Shown here: one piece after another, positions 34,516 to 47,750 of the stretch
Position numbering within the stretch: position 1 is the first letter of the stretch
Layout: each line of letters starts with the position of its first letter
Assembly (NCBI GenBank): GCA_022376925.1
Contig: JAIOJX010000024.1
Location: 168,299,608-168,363,607 of the forward strand
Direction of reading: 5' to 3'
From: Tragulus kanchil
Taxonomy: Eukaryota; Chordata; Mammalia; Artiodactyla; Tragulidae
DNA length: 64,000 bases
The notes under the pieces: model-generated
What the model was told of the DNA's origin: nothing
The model's input: the letters and a program-made list of their open reading frames with translations, nothing else
Databases searched by the model: none
Program-made: the position numbers and the translations under genes

Positions 34516-35344
34516 ACAAAAACAAAGTGAGATGGAGACAGAAGCTCCACGTCAGCCAGTGGTAACGGGGGCATCTCATCTGGATCCTGACCTAACAAAC
34601 AAGCCACCCGGAAACACTTCAGGTGTCACGGGGGACTGTGCACACGCTGGACACCTGACGACATTAACAAACTGTGTGTCTACAAGTGTGAACATGCATG
34701 TGTACACTCGTGTGTGTGTGTGAGAGAGAGAGTGAGTGCTGGTGTGGTACTGGTTCAAAAACCTTTTATAAAATACACAGTGAAGTATTTATGAATGAAG
34801 TTTCACGGTGCTTGGATCTGCTTCCAAACCACCTGGGAAGTGGGAGGGCGTCCACATGAAACACAGGTGCAGAGGAAAACCTACCAAGAGAAGGTGACGT
34901 GCTCCAAACACCACGGGCAGAAAAGCCCACAGCCAGCAGCACACGTCAGGGGCCACGTCAGATCTGGTCTCCGCGAGCGCATCGGGCCCCCAGAGAAGCC
35001 CTCTCTGCTTTGGCACAACAGGTACGTCAGCGGGCTCCCGACCCCTAAGCATCCACCCACTGCCCCCTGCTCAGCTTCATGCTGACCGAGGAGCCGACGG
35101 ACCACCAGAAGCAGGGAAGCCGGATGGCAGACACGAGTACCACAGTCCCTAGAAAAGGATGATGCGGACTGTGTGCTCGAGGATCTGGTTGTTCCTGAAA
35201 TGTTACTCAGCCTCTGGAGCTGAGAGAGGAAATGGATAACCATGGTGACGCAACTCAGAAGCTGCCCCATCCTTCTTACGTGATGATGCCAACAGACAAG
35301 TTAAAACAGACAAACATCAAACTTGCATTCCTCAAGCACCTTAC

Positions 35345-35523
35345 CTTGGCAACAAAATAATCCCACATGCTCAGTTCAGGAGGAATAAACTTTTCTTTGT
35401 ACGATGGTCTTTCTGCAGGCACGGGTGGTGGGGTAGCATCCTTCACGGGTCTTCCAGGGACCAGCATCCTCATATTAAACCTCCTACGGTGTTTATCTAT
35501 ATCTTCAGAAGAAACAGGAGGTG
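35345..35523 (-). CDS. DMXL2: DMXL2 exon (basic Pro-rich segment)
   Basis: 179 nt, 2 nt plus 59 codons: PPVSSEDIDKHRRRFNMRML, then VPGRPVKDATPPPVPAERPS and YKEKFIPPELSMWDYFVAK, donor GTAAGG, acceptor TTCAG. Highly conserved within DMXL proteins. Present once; it sits between two large introns. Confidence 0.94.
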
Positions 35524-35989
35524 CTGAATTTAAAGACAGGGGAAAAAAAGCTTTATTTTCCATTATTAATTCAAAGAGTTGGCCTTTCTTTTCATCCTAC
35601 TCTCGCCATGTTTTAAGCTTAGACTAAATGACTTACATCTGTGCTTCTAAACTTTTCTAGTTAGGGCACTGGTTTTCCAGCAATCATGGCAGAGACGCAG
35701 AGGATAAAGTATAAAAGATTAACTTGCAACGAAGCCACCTGTGTGCTATTAAAATACAGAATAAGGAGCCAAGCAATTCTACATGCAATGCAGTAAGTAA
35801 ATGACATATTCAGCAAGTACTAAAGAGAGTGCCTGAGTGATTATTTCTGGCTATGCTGTTCAAGAAAGACTCACTGCATGAGTATGCAGGATGTAAGGCG
35901 TGCCTTAAAGGAAGAGCAGAAGTTCAACGTGAAAAGATGAAGCGGACACCAGAAACAAACGACCCATGGTTTGGCTACATGAGGAGCAA

Positions 35990-36610
35990 GCCTCTCTTGC
36001 TGGACAGGGGTCGGGAGGGGTAACAACCAGTCTGGGGTCCGGCAGGGGCAGCCTGCGCGGGGAGCTGGGGGCTCAGCCTGCGGGCAGTCCTCGCGGCAGC
36101 GGCCTGCAGTGAGCGCACAGCGGCGCGGGAGGCCTGAGCCAGCACGCGGGTGCCGGGGAGAGGAGGGGGTGCTGATGCCAGGAATGCCTGAAGCAACTAT
36201 GGAAAGCAGTCAGGACCACCTGGGTACGAGACAGCTGGAGCGAAGCCCGCCCATCCTCTGCTGCGGCTCCCGTCACAGGAAACGGCCGTTCTGTCTCAAG
36301 CTCTCGTTGATGAGCGCGGCCACTGTCACCCTGCCCATCGCCAAGGGAAAGCGCTTCCACCTTTTTTTAACTCAGGTGGAATCCACGCAATAGTAGCCAT
36401 GTGGGGGCGGCCTTGAGTGCCGTCCCTGTTGTGGAACCACCAGCGTTAGCTATGTGCAAACGTCCTCACCACCCCAGACGAAAACCCCACGCTCGTCAGG
36501 CCGGCGCTCCACTCCTTCCCGAGCCCCGGGTGACCCCCGTACGCTCCGGTCCCTACGGACTGACCGACTCCGAGGACTTCGTGGAAATGGGAGCACGCGC
36601 CCTGTGACCT
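35990..36610. promoter_or_regulatory. Second intronic GC-rich block
   Basis: GC- and CpG-rich intronic sequence (for example around 36040-36170) just upstream, in gene direction, of the 35345-35523 exon. Repeated at 37132-37720. No convincing coding potential. Confidence 0.3.
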
Positions 36611-38217
36611 TCTGTGTCTGGCTTCTTACACTGAGCGTAATATTTTTAAGGTCCATGCTGGTTGTAGCACGTGCTAATACGTAATTCTTTTTTACACTGA
36701 ACTACACTCCACTGTACTTATATACCACATTCGGTTTATCCATTCACTCTTGAAGGTAACCCACAATTATCTTTTTTGGGGAGAAGATTCTTTTTTATTT
36801 CAATTTTTTAATTTTTACAATGCTGTGTTGGTTTCTGCCATACAACAACGTAAACCAGCCATAATTACTACATGCCCCCTCCCTCCTCAGCCTTCCCACT
36901 CTCCCTCCCCACGGCCTCACGTCCATTCTCTACATCCGCGTCTCCATTCCTTTTCTGCAATAGGTTTATCAATATCATTTATCTAGAATCCATACATACG
37001 TATTAATAGAGTACATTTGTTTTTCTCCTTCTCTCTTACTTCACCCTGTGTAACTGGCTCTAGGCTCATCCACCTCACTAGAACTGACTCAAATTCTTCT
37101 TGGGGGCCCCCCTTTCAGGGCATTTTGCGCGGGGCAGGGTAACAACCAGTCTGGGGTCCGGCAGGGGCAGCCTGCGCGGGGAGCTGGGGGCTCAGCCTGC
37201 GGGCAGTCCTCGCGGCAGCGGCCTGCAGTGAGCGCACAGCGGCGCGGGAGGCCTGAGCCAGCACGCGGGTGCCGGGGAGAGGAGGGGGTGCTGATGCCAG
37301 GAATGCCTGAAGCAACTATGGAAAGCAGTCAGGACCACCTGGGTACGAGACAGCTGGAGCGAAGCCCGCCCATCCTCTGCTGCGGCTCCCGTCACAGGAA
37401 ACGGCCGTTCTGTCTCAAGCTCTCGTTGATGAGCGCGGCCACTGTCACCCTGCCCATCGCCAAGGGAAAGCGCTTCCACCTTTTTTTAACTCAGGTGGAA
37501 TCCACGCAATAGTAGCCATGTGGGGGCGGCCTTGAGTGCCGTCCCTGTTGTGGAACCACCAGCGTTAGCTATGTGCAAACGTCCTCACCACCCCGGGACG
37601 AAAACCCCACGCTCGTCAGGCCGGGCGCCCCACTCCTTCCCGAGCCCCGGGTGACCCCGTCACGCCCGGTCCCTACGGACTGACCGACTCCGAGGACTTC
37701 GTGGAAATGGGAGCACGCGCCTGTGACCTTCTGTGTCTGGCTTCTTACACTGAGCGTAATATTTTTAAGGTCCATGCTGGTTGTAGCACGTGCTAATACG
37801 TAATTCTTTTTTACACTGAACTACACTCCACTGTACTTATATACCACATTCGGTTTATCCATTCACTCTTGAAGGTAACCCACAATTATCTTTTTTGGGG
37901 AGAAGATTCTTTTTTATTTCAATTTTTTAATTTTTACAATGCTGTGTTGGTTTCTGCCATACAACAACGTAAACCAGCCATAATTACTACATGCCCCCTC
38001 CCTCCTCAGCCTTCCCACTCTCCCTCCCCACGGCCTCACGTCCATTCTCTACATCCGCGTCTCCATTCCTTTTCTGCAATAGGTTTATCAATATCATTTA
38101 TCTAGAATCCATACATACGTATTAATAGAGTACATTTGTTTTTCTCCTTCTCTCTTACTTCACCCTGTGTAACTGGCTCTAGGCTCATCCACCTCACTAG
38201 AACTGACTCAAATTCTT
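36014..38217. repeat. Tandem duplication D11 (period 1119)
   Basis: Copy A 36014-37099, then filler 37100-37131, copy B 37132-38217. Several indels around 36477-36600 versus 37596-37720. Confidence 0.92.
36620..37099 (-). mobile_element. L1 fragments (copy A)
   Basis: Antisense L1 ORF2 end (36620-36755), then a second L1 3' UTR (TGCTGTGTTGGTTTCTGCCA onward), apparently nested. Copy B at 37740-38217. Confidence 0.75.
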
Positions 38218-38330
38218 TCTTCCCAATTATCTTCTTTAACTGGGCTCTTCCCAGAGCCTCCCGCATGGGCTCACTACTTCTACTCTTTCATAGACACTGT
38301 TCTCCACACAGCACTTAGGGTGGGTCTTTT

Positions 38331-38657
38331 TTTTTTTTTTTAATATTTATTATTTATTTATTTGGCGGGGGCCGGGTTGGGGAGGGAGGGGAGCGGGCGG
38401 GCCACTTCTATTGGTCTTTCATTTCTCTATTTTCATCCATCCTTGTTCTCTGGCCCGTGTGGGCCTCCCATCGCGGTGGCCTCTGTTGTCGCAGAGCGCC
38501 GGCTCTGGGCGCATGCGCTCCAGAGCTCCGGCTCGGTAATTGGACACATGGGTCCAGCCGCTCCACGGCACGTGGGATCTTCCCAGGCCAGGGATCGAAC
38601 CGGAGCCCCTTGCACTGCAAGGTGGTGTCCTTACCCACTGGACCACCAGGGAAGCCC
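38331..38657 (-). mobile_element. Full-length CHR-like SINE
   Basis: Flanked by a perfect 15-bp target-site duplication TAGGGTGGGTCTTTT (38316-38330, 38658-38672), with an intact tail (TATTTATTATTTATTTATTT). One of the youngest-looking insertions here. Confidence 0.95.
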
Positions 38658-38672
38658 TAGGGTGGGTCTTTT

Positions 38673-39678
38673 GAAAATCTAAATTAGATTACATCATTCT
38701 TCTGCTTAAAACACCCTTATGCTTAAGTCATCTATCTTGCTTGAGAACAAGGGTGATAATGCCCACCTGCCTCATGAAACCCCACATGACCTTGCCCCCA
38801 GTCACGTATCTCTGACCACACTCCCCCGGCTCAGGACGGCATTCTGGCCCACACGGCAGTTCCTGGAAAAGGTCAAACTAGTCCTTCTCGTGACTCTGCA
38901 CTCACTGTTCCATCTGCCTGAAGCGCTCTGGCCCCAGATACCTGCAGGATCTAATTCCTGACTTCCCCAGGACTCTCTTCAGATGCCAACCATAGTGTGT
39001 CTTCTGACCACCCTCACTAAGCTCTTACCACCCCCTTGCTTCATCATTCTGTCTACTCACTGTTCTACTTTTATCATACTTACCTCACCTGAATACTACC
39101 ATTTGTTAATCGATTGTGTGTTTACCTCTAGCAGGTGCAAGGCTCATGAAGGAATGACATTCGTCAGTGTTGTCACCGTGCCCCCAAAGCCTGGCATACG
39201 GCAGGTGTAAGCGAAGCCAAACGTGAGTACAGGGCCCAGAGGTGTACACACGGTGAGGGCATTACCAAGAAGCAGCAACAGCCCACTCAGGAAGAGCAAT
39301 ACGTGACCTGGGAGGGACCCTTTTCACTTTACAGCGGATTACAACTGGTGGGAAGACAGACGATCCACACATGGAGTCATCCTCCTATAAAAGGGGTGGA
39401 GACAACCGGAGCCACACGATGGCCGCCCCTACTTCGACTCACACGGGAACCCATTCATTTGATTGGATCCTGGGCGCCCAGGACACAGGCTGGAACCTGT
39501 GCCATTCAGACTCTCCGGATTGCTAACTCTTCATCCATAACATGACCATTTCTCTGGATGAATTAAGACACAATTTCTGTGTTTCAGCACCAAGGTGGAA
39601 ATCTTTCCCACGTCATCAGTCAATAGCCTACCATCCTACCATCTTAAAAATTGGGCTAAATATCTATATCTATATCTT

Positions 39679-39723
<45 letters not shown>

Positions 39724-40234
39724 TCTTGTCCGTAAGAAGAAAACAGCACAGAAAATGAAATTCAAAAACCATGTGCATGACTCGAACAGTCTTCCTATGA
39801 CCATAAACTTAGTCTGAAGCCAACTACTGGTATACTCTGTAAGACCTATGACAATTTGTTTAAATCTTCTCTAATAAAAAGTACCCTTTTTAAACATTAA
39901 AAATTTAAGTGTGATATTTTAAAATAGAAGCTGAATATAAAATGTGGGTTTTAAAAAAATAATTCTCAAGTAATATTTCTACTTTTTAAACAAACATATT
40001 GCTAAAGAAAGTTCTAAAGAATATCAAGTAGGATATCAATAAACTTACTATTTCATAGTTAATAAATCTTTAATTTTTCAAATTATGTTACAGATAACAC
40101 CCTTCTTAATACTCTTAACTTACTTAAATTAATAATTCTTTTTTTTTTTCCCCATGACGAACTTCTACTTATCTTTGGGTTGATTGGGTTTTTAGTATCA
40201 GGTAATTAAAACATTTTTTTTTGTTTTATTTATT
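38673..40234. other. Intronic DNA, nothing recognised
   Basis: Apart from the microsatellite at 39674-39723 there is no gene or repeat that I can name here. Confidence 0.5.
39674..39723. repeat. (CT)n(TA)n microsatellite
   Basis: Run of CT dinucleotides followed by TA dinucleotides; a smaller TA run lies near 42483-42500 and another at 58376-58408. Confidence 0.9.
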
Positions 40235-40563
40235 TATTTCGGCTATTCTGGGTTTTCATGGCTGCCACAGGCTTTTCTCTAGTTGCAGGGAGTGGGAGCG
40301 CCTCTCTAGTGGAGGTGAGCAGGCTTCTTGCTGTGGTAACTTCTCTTGTTGTGGAACTCGGGCTCTAGGGCTCATGGGCTTCAGTAGTTGTGGCCCACGG
40401 GCTCAACAGCTGCAGCTCCGAGGCTCTAGAGCACAGGCTCCATACATGTGGCTCACAGGCTTAGCTGCTCTGCAGCATATGGGATCTTCCTGGATCAGGG
40501 ATCGAACCTGTGTCTCCTGCATTGGCAGGTGAACTCTTTATCACTAAGCCACCAGAGAAACCC
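40235..40563 (-). mobile_element. CHR-type SINE, older (copy A)
   Basis: Antisense: GCTCATGGGCTTCAGTAGTT, CATATGGGATCTTCCTGGAT, GAACTCTTTATCACTAAGCC. Copy B at 41336-41642. Confidence 0.85.
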
Positions 40564-41059
40564 TACTTAAACCAATAATTCTTAAACATTTGTCTTATGT
40601 ATGCCCATGTATCATGGCAATGAGTTCAGACAAATTTGTCTTTGTGTAGTAATAAGGAAAGTACACAAATTGTAGCCCATTTATAATGACCAAAACTTAT
40701 TAATAAAGTTTTTATAAACACAAAATCACCATGCCAAAATATATATATACATACATTTTTAAAAAAACCCACCCTTTCTCCATCACCTTATTCCCTAACA
40801 CTGTCTCCTCACTTACCTTTACCTTTCCTTTTTTCTCTCCTCAAATTTTTTTTTATCAAAAATTTTTAAACTGAAACTGTATTTTTATGAGAATATTAGA
40901 ATATATGAATTTAGTTATCTATTATCCTAAGAGTTATTATACATTAAACATCACTGATCTTCAAAATAAAAATTCTTAAAACATTAAAAAAAAATCTTTA
41001 ACTTTCACACTGGAAACTACTTATACTTACATACATGACTGGTATCAAATTCACCTTAC

Positions 41060-41308
41060 CTGAAATATTTTCGGATTGTCTTTGAGGCTTCACAACAAGT
41101 TTCACACCTCCTCCAAAAACAGCAGCCCACATTCGGTTGTTTAATGGGTGGGCTGCAAGTCGAAACAATTCACTGGAGGAATTTGTGGCAAGAGCATGTA
41201 TCAGTAAACTTAAGTACACTGCGACAACAGCTTCACACAGCAAAATGTTCAGTTTTGGCTGGTCTTCATCTTGGGCTGAACTCAAGAGATTAATAAGTGA
41301 ACTCACAC
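41060..41308 (-). CDS. DMXL2: DMXL2 exon (copy A)
   Basis: Same 249-nt exon as 42139-42387. Its upstream intron runs only about 25 bp before the sequence jumps back to SINE-containing DNA (join near 41333), so this copy lacks a normal upstream intron. Its downstream side continues to 35.5 kb. Confidence 0.88.
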
Positions 41309-41335
41309 CTGTAAGGGCATATAATATAAAAATTT

Positions 41336-41642
41336 GTTTTCATGGCTGCACAGGCTTTTCTCTAGTTGCAGGGAGTGGGAGCCTCTAGTGGAGGTGAGCA
41401 GGCTTCTTGCTGTGGTAACTTCTCTTGTTGTGGAACTCGGGCTCTAGGGCTCATGGGCTTCAGTAGTTGTGGCCCACGGGCTCAACAGCTGCAGCTCCGA
41501 GGCTCTAGAGCACAGGCTCCATACATGTGGCTCACAGGCTTAGCTGCTCTGCAGCATATGGGATCTTCCTGGATCAGGGATCGAACCTGTGTCTCCTGCA
41601 TTGGCAGGTGAACTCTTTATCACTAAGCCACCAGAGAAACCC
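41336..41642 (-). mobile_element. CHR-type SINE, older (copy B)
   Basis: Repeat of 40252-40563 with missing bases at its left end, from duplication D12. Confidence 0.85.
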
Positions 41643-42138
41643 TACTTAAACCAATAATTCTTAAACATTTGTCTTATGTATGCCCATGTATCATGGCAAT
41701 GAGTTCAGACAAATTTGTCTTTGTGTAGTAATAAGGAAAGTACACAAATTGTAGCCCATTTATAATGACCAAAACTTATTAATAAAGTTTTTATAAACAC
41801 AAAATCACCATGCCAAAATATATATATACATACATTTTTAAAAAAACCCACCCTTTCTCCATCACCTTATTCCCTAACACTGTCTCCTCACTTACCTTTA
41901 CCTTTCCTTTTTTCTCTCCTCAAATTTTTTTTTATCAAAAATTGTTAAACTGAAACTGTATTTTTATGAGAATATTAGAATATATGAATTTAGTTATCTA
42001 TTATCCTAAGAGTTATTATACATTAAACATCACTGATCTTCAAAATAAAAATTCTTAAAACATTAAAAAAAAATCTTTAACTTTCACACTGGAAACTACT
42101 TATACTTACATACATGACTGGTATCAAATTCACCTTAC

Positions 42139-42387
42139 CTGAAATATTTTCGGATTGTCTTTGAGGCTTCACAACAAGTTTCACACCTCCTCCAAAAACA
42201 GCAGCCCACATTCGGTTGTTTAATGGGTGGGCTGCAAGTCGAAACAATTCACTGGAGGAATTTGTGGCAAGAGCATGTATCAGTAAACTTAAGTACACTG
42301 CGACAACAGCTTCACACAGCAAAATGTTCAGTTTTGGCTGGTCTTCATCTTGGGCTGAACTCAAGAGATTAATAAGTGAACTCACAC
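42139..42387 (-). CDS. DMXL2: DMXL2 exon (copy B)
   Basis: 249 nt encoding VSSLINLLSSAQDEDQPKLN then ILLCEAVVAVYLSLLIHALA (a hydrophobic helical segment) and ending VVKPQRQSENIS, donor G|GTAAGG. It starts by completing a split Gly (G|GT). Same as 41060-41308, offset 1079. The intron upstream of this copy continues normally to 45.7 kb, so B is probably the correctly joined copy at its upstream side. Confidence 0.9.
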
Positions 42388-42839
42388 CTGTAAGGGCATA
42401 TAATATAAAAAGTACATCAGCGTAATGTTCCAGAAGGGGAAAAACAACCATATTTGCAATTAAACCAAAGCTATGTATCTGTATTATATTATATATATAT
42501 ATACACAGTGTGGATAGACACACATGAATATATACATATATATATATATATAGCCATTGTTTGAACAACAAAATAAATAATCGAAGTGGTTTATAACCCA
42601 TGTAATAAAACAAGGATCCATTCATCCATACTGAAATAATAAATGAGTCAATAAATAAAACGAAGAGAAAGCTCTTCCTTAGAGTACAATTTCAACTAAT
42701 AATTAGACAGAAGGACAGAATTAGAAAATAACCATCTAGTAACCTCTACAGTTATATCTGATCAGGCAAGAGTCATCACTGAATGCTATAATTAATGAGC
42801 AAAACAAAGACACGTTACACAACCTCAAACACTCTATTT

Positions 42840-42943
42840 TAAAGATATGTATTAGAGGGCCAAAGGTAGGCCTGTGGTGGATTTGGGATTATATAGAGCT
42901 GTAAACAACAAAACTCTGTAAAAATCAAAAAAAAAAAAAAAAG
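42840..42943 (+). mobile_element. L1 3' tail
   Basis: CTGTAAACAACAAAACTCTG followed by poly-A, the same L1 3' end as at 34456. Confidence 0.6.
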
Positions 42944-43311
42944 ATACGCACTAATTGCCAAGGAAAGGAGCTGAGCTCCAGCAAGGAGACACCTGGCAGA
43001 GAGCAGCACACAGGGTGATCAGAGCCACTGGCACCAGTGACGGGACCAAAGCGGCACCATAAGCCCTTGCTGTTTTGCACTGAGAAGGGGACAACCTCTC
43101 CTCATAGCCTGAATCTGATATTAACAAGACGTCAGAAAAACCCCAAAAAAAAACATTCTCAAAAAATAACTGCCTAGCACTCTTTGGAAGTGTCAAAGTC
43201 ATGAGAAACAAAGAAAGCAGGAGGACTGCATATTGGAGGAGGTTCATGAGACATACAACTAAATGTTACATGGAAGTTCACTGAGATGACAGGTAAAACT
43301 GTCAAAAAAAG

Positions 43312-43589
43312 GGGCTTCCCTGGTGGTCCAGTGGGTAAGGACACCGCCTCGCAGTGCAAGGGACGCCGGTTCGATCCCTGGCCTGGGAAGATCCCACGTG
43401 CTGCGGAGCGGCTGGACTGATGTGTCCAACTACCGAGCCGGAGCTCTGGAGCGCGTGTGCCCAAAGCCGGTGCTCTGCGACAATAGAGGCCACCGCGATG
43501 GGAGGCCCACACAGGCCAAAGAATAAAGATGGATGAAAACGAACATACGAAAGACTAACAGAAGTGGCCAAAAAAAAAAAAAAAAAAAC
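43312..43589 (+). mobile_element. CHR-like SINE (copy A)
   Basis: GGGCTTCCCTGGTGGTCCAG, B box GGTTCGATCCC, poly-A tail; target-site duplication CTGTCAAAAAAA at 43299-43310 and 43592-43603. Confidence 0.93.
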
Positions 43590-44414
43590 ACCTGTCAAAA
43601 AAAAGTAGAGATTAGAGAACAGTATTATATCAATATTAAGATGCTGAATTTGATAACAGACCTTGAATTTTGATAACAGTGCTATGTTTAGTAGGAGAAT
43701 GTCTATTTTGGGGGAAAGACAGACTGATACATGTCAAGGAGCATCGTATCTACAACTTGCCCTCAAATATTTCAGAAAAAGGCACACATCCATCCACACA
43801 GACAACCCGTACGGGAGTAAGACGGTAGGAATGAATGACAAGGCAAGTATGGTAACACTGACGTTTGGGAAATCTGGGAAAAGGTTATACAAAAACTCTT
43901 TGTACCATTTTTGAAACTTTTATAAGTTTAAAATTACTTCAATAAAAAGTCAAACCAATAATGTTCTGAGAAACTTACGCCTAAATGGATTTTAAATACA
44001 CATTTTGTGTCTGTCACTTCCTCTACTACCACTCTTTACAAGGATCATTAACATGTGACCACAGTGTTCTAAACTAAGAGTAGAAATCTATAAAACGGAG
44101 ACGAGCAGAAACAGGGGGTGATCAGAGCCACTGGCACCAGTGACGGGACCAAAGCGGCACCATAAGCCCTTGCTGTTTTGCACTGAGAAGGGGACAACCT
44201 CTCCTCATAGCCTGAATCTGATATTAACAAGACGTCAGAAAAACCCCAAAAAAAAACATTCTCAAAAAATAACTGCCTAGCACTCTTTGGAAGTGTCAAA
44301 GTCATGAGAAACAAAGAAAGCAGGAGGACTGCATATTGGAGGAGGTTCATGAGACATACAACTAAATGTTACATGGAAGTTCACTGAGATGACAGGTAAA
44401 ACTGTCAAAAAAAG

Positions 44415-44690
44415 GGGCTTCCCTGGTGGTCCAGTGGGTAAGGACACCGCCTCGCAGTGCAAGGGACGCCGGTTCGATCCCTGGCCTGGGAAGATCCCAC
44501 GTGCTGCGGAGCGGCTGGACTGATGTGTCCAACTACCGAGCCGGAGCTCTGGAGCGCGTGTGCCCAAAGCCGGTGCTCTGCGACAATAGAGGCCACCGCG
44601 ATGGGAGGCCCACACAGGCCAAAGAATAAAGATGGATGAAAACGAACATACGAAAGACTAACAGAAGTGGCCAAAAAAAAAAAAAAAAAC
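44415..44690 (+). mobile_element. CHR-like SINE (copy B)
   Basis: Same insertion as 43312-43589 via D13; the tail is two A shorter. Confidence 0.93.
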
Positions 44691-45761
44691 ACCTGTCAAA
44701 AAAAAGTAGAGATTAGAGAACAGTATTATATCAATATTAAGATGCTGAATTTGATAACAGACCTTGAATTTTGATAACAGTGCTATGTTTAGTAGGAGAA
44801 TGTCTATTTTGGGGGAAAGACAGACTGATACATGTCAAGGAGCATCGTATCTACAACTTGCCCTCAAATATTTCAGAAAAAGGCACACATCCATCCACAC
44901 AGACAACCCGTACGGGAGTAAGACGGTAGGAATGAATGACAAGGCAAGTATGGTAACACTGACGTTTGGGAAATCTGGGAAAAGGTTATACAAAAACTCT
45001 TTGTACCATTTTTGAAACTTTTATAAGTTTAAAATTACTTCAATAAAAAGTCAAACCAATAATGTTCTGAGAAACTTACGCCTAAATGGATTTTAAATAC
45101 ACATTTTGTGTCTGTCACTTCCTCTACTACCACTCTTTACAAGGATCATTAACATGTGACCACAGTGTTCTAAACTAAGAGTAGAAATCTATAAAACTAG
45201 AGTAAAAAGTACATGACACTGCAGACGAGGAAATGATGTTAAGAGAATAGAGGTAGGAAATAACTGATAGAAGGAGTGAGAAAGAGCTAGCCAGAGGAAG
45301 AGGACTGGCAGATGCCATGATCGTCACAGGACGGTCACTCCTGTCCTACATATACGCTCCAACACTCCTGAGAATAACCGTATTCTGATACAGCTGTGGG
45401 AAAAAAAAAAAACCAAACAAACCACTTCTGTGATACTGGCTCTCTAAAACTCTAACTTAGAATGTCTAAGGGTAAGAAACACGACGTGCTCACCCTTGAG
45501 AAGCATATTAATCCTTGTTATTTTTACACTGGTCAGCACAGCTGGCTTTTGAAGCCTTAACTTTCTGAGTCTTCAGGCACCATTGCAATACTTAAGATTT
45601 CCTAATCCTTTGCAGAAAACATGATCAAAAATAAACAAACATAAAACGATTCACCAAATCCACAAACAACAACAATCAGAAAACCTGTTCGTAATTTGTA
45701 AAAAGGAATTGCCAATAGAAAATGAAAACAAACCAAACAAAAATACCACTGGGGTTCTTAC

Positions 45762-45889
45762 CAGGCCACTGAGCGGGGGAGGAATTTGGTGTTGCATGTT
45801 CTTCAATGCTTTCTGTCCTTAGTCTTCGACGATCACTTAAAAGAAGCCCCTGATAAGCCATTCCTGTGAACTGGTTTCCTTCTGTCTGA
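45762..45889 (-). CDS. DMXL2: DMXL2 exon with tandem (NAGNAG) acceptor
   Basis: 128 nt: QTEGNQFTGMAYQGLLLSDR followed by RRLRTESIEEHATPNSSPAQ and WP, then a split Gly codon before GTAAGA. The acceptor region reads TTCAGCAG|TCAGAC, two AGs three bases apart. The distal AG gives the family-like SQTEG join; the proximal one would insert one Ser without shifting the frame. RTESIEE resembles a phosphorylatable Ser/Thr segment, but that is inference. Present once. Confidence 0.93.
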
Positions 45890-46014
45890 CTGCTGAAGCA
45901 AATAAGGTTCAGTTATTGATCGTCCACAGAGGCAACAAGTAATTATACCTTAAATGTATTTTTTTTAGATAACTGTAGCAAAACCAAAACTCTTAAAACT
46001 GAGTTCACTGTTCT

Positions 46015-46345
46015 TTTTTTTTTTTAAAAAAGATTTATTTATTTATTTTGGGCGGGGGTTGGTTTGGGGAAGGAGGGGAGCGGGCGGGCCACTTCTATTG
46101 GTCTTTCATTTCTCTATTTTCATCCATCTTTGTTCTTTGGCCCGAGTGGGCCTCCCATCGCGGTGGCCTCTGTTGTTGTAGAGCGCCGGCTCTGGGCCAA
46201 TGCGCTCTAGAGCTCTGGCTTGGTGACTGGACACATCAGTCCAGCCGCTCCACGGCACATGGGATCTTCCCAGGCCAGGGATCGAACCAGCGCCCCTTGC
46301 ACTGCAAGGCGGTGTCCTTACCCACTGGACCACCAGGGGAAGCCC
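46015..46345 (-). mobile_element. CHR-like SINE
   Basis: Target-site duplication TCACTGTTCT at 46005-46014 and 46346-46355; full length with T-rich tail. Confidence 0.93.
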
Positions 46346-47750
46346 TCACTGTTCTAATATTAACTTATTTCAGAAAGTTCTTTAAATTAGTTACAAATAG
46401 TTATTGACAGTTTTTAAAAATAAAATACCAAAAGTATCTTGTTTAAAACAAAATACCAAATGTGTCTAAATGGTTAGATGCCATTTAGTCTTTAAAATCT
46501 TTTCCAAACATCACTTAATACTTAAAAATCCTTTCTGTATTCACTTATTTGTATTTTCAAAGGTCTGCCGTAAGGAGACTATTGATGGTACCAGGATGTA
46601 TCAGCAATGCTCATGGTGCTATTCTGGTGCATTTCTTAGTTCTGTAAAGTTGTGCAAGCTCAATTCTGAATTAAAATATCAACTAAAATCTGAGGAGTCT
46701 CCTATTTTAGAAATACCTAATCCTAAAGTCAAATGTGCCCAAACATTTACTTTTCTCATCTGTATGGAGTGGGGGAAATACAAAAGAAGAAAATACATCT
46801 GACTCCTTGGATAATCAATCAAAGCCTAAGAACTAGAAAATATATATTTAAACAAAATTTATTTGGATTCTCATCTGGCACCATTTTAAGCAGTGACTGA
46901 TATGAAACAAGTTGTCTCTGATCATTAAGATGACCACCATCAACTAAATAAACTTTTTTCTTTACACTTCCAAGTTTCAGGAGTTTCTTAGACACGGTCT
47001 TACTAGGCTAACATCAGAATTAGGTCATTTTCAGAGACTAATTCCTTATCCAATAAGATCTTCCTAAAAGAGGTGGCTGAAATTACAAGAAAAAAATCTA
47101 GACATGTTTAATATAAATTTAATGCAATTCTATTAGTATTACAAACTTTTCATTTATTAATATACTTTATTTATATATAGGTCATCTTTCCAAGTGATTC
47201 AATCTCTTACTACTTATACTGCCATGGTCATTAAAATACAAAGCCTATGCTGATGAAGGCAATTGGACATTTAACAAAAATTCACACCATCACATCTGTT
47301 GATATCACTTTAAAAGATTTATACAGAAACGCGTAAAATTGATCTTAATAATCCAATGCTAGGAATGTATTTTTTCAATTTTCAAGTTTTTCCTCTTTTG
47401 ACTAAAAAGCAAACAAACAGAAACTAATCTAATGCTAAAAGGAATAGTTCCTACAGGGGGAAAAAGTTAGAAAACTTCGTATTATTACTTTGGATAATGC
47501 CCAATTTTCTTGAAAACAAAACGATGGTGATGATAATCTTCCTTTACTATTCATCATTTTCTATATGTCTCTGTGGTTATTAGGTGATTGCTAAACTAGA
47601 CAAATAATTATTTTATTTCTCATTCTCATCTATTGACGTAAACGAGGTGATCTTACTCAGGGACTGCTCAGTGCCTTGGACGCAGAGCCTTAATCTAACT
47701 GTCACAGAGTTTAGTGGCTCCACGGTGTAAACACTAACTGGGTGGCTGAC

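Larger units (their letters stand above)
40252..42411. repeat. Tandem duplication D12 (period about 1079-1084)
   Basis: Copy A 40252-41332, copy B 41336-42411. Copy B lacks bases near its start (GCTGCCACAGG/GCTGCACAGG, GAGCGCCTCTCTAG/GAGCCTCTAG). Includes one exon. Confidence 0.93.
43014..45197. repeat. Tandem duplication D13 (period 1101-1103)
   Basis: Copy A 43014-44096, filler 44097-44115, copy B 44116-45197. The SINE poly-A tail differs by two bases. Intronic only. Confidence 0.93.

Noticed and set aside
43360..43380. tRNA genes suggested by GGTTCGATCCC boxes
   Set aside because: These are the B boxes of tRNA-derived SINEs; no cloverleaf or anticodon arm can be formed from the surrounding sequence.
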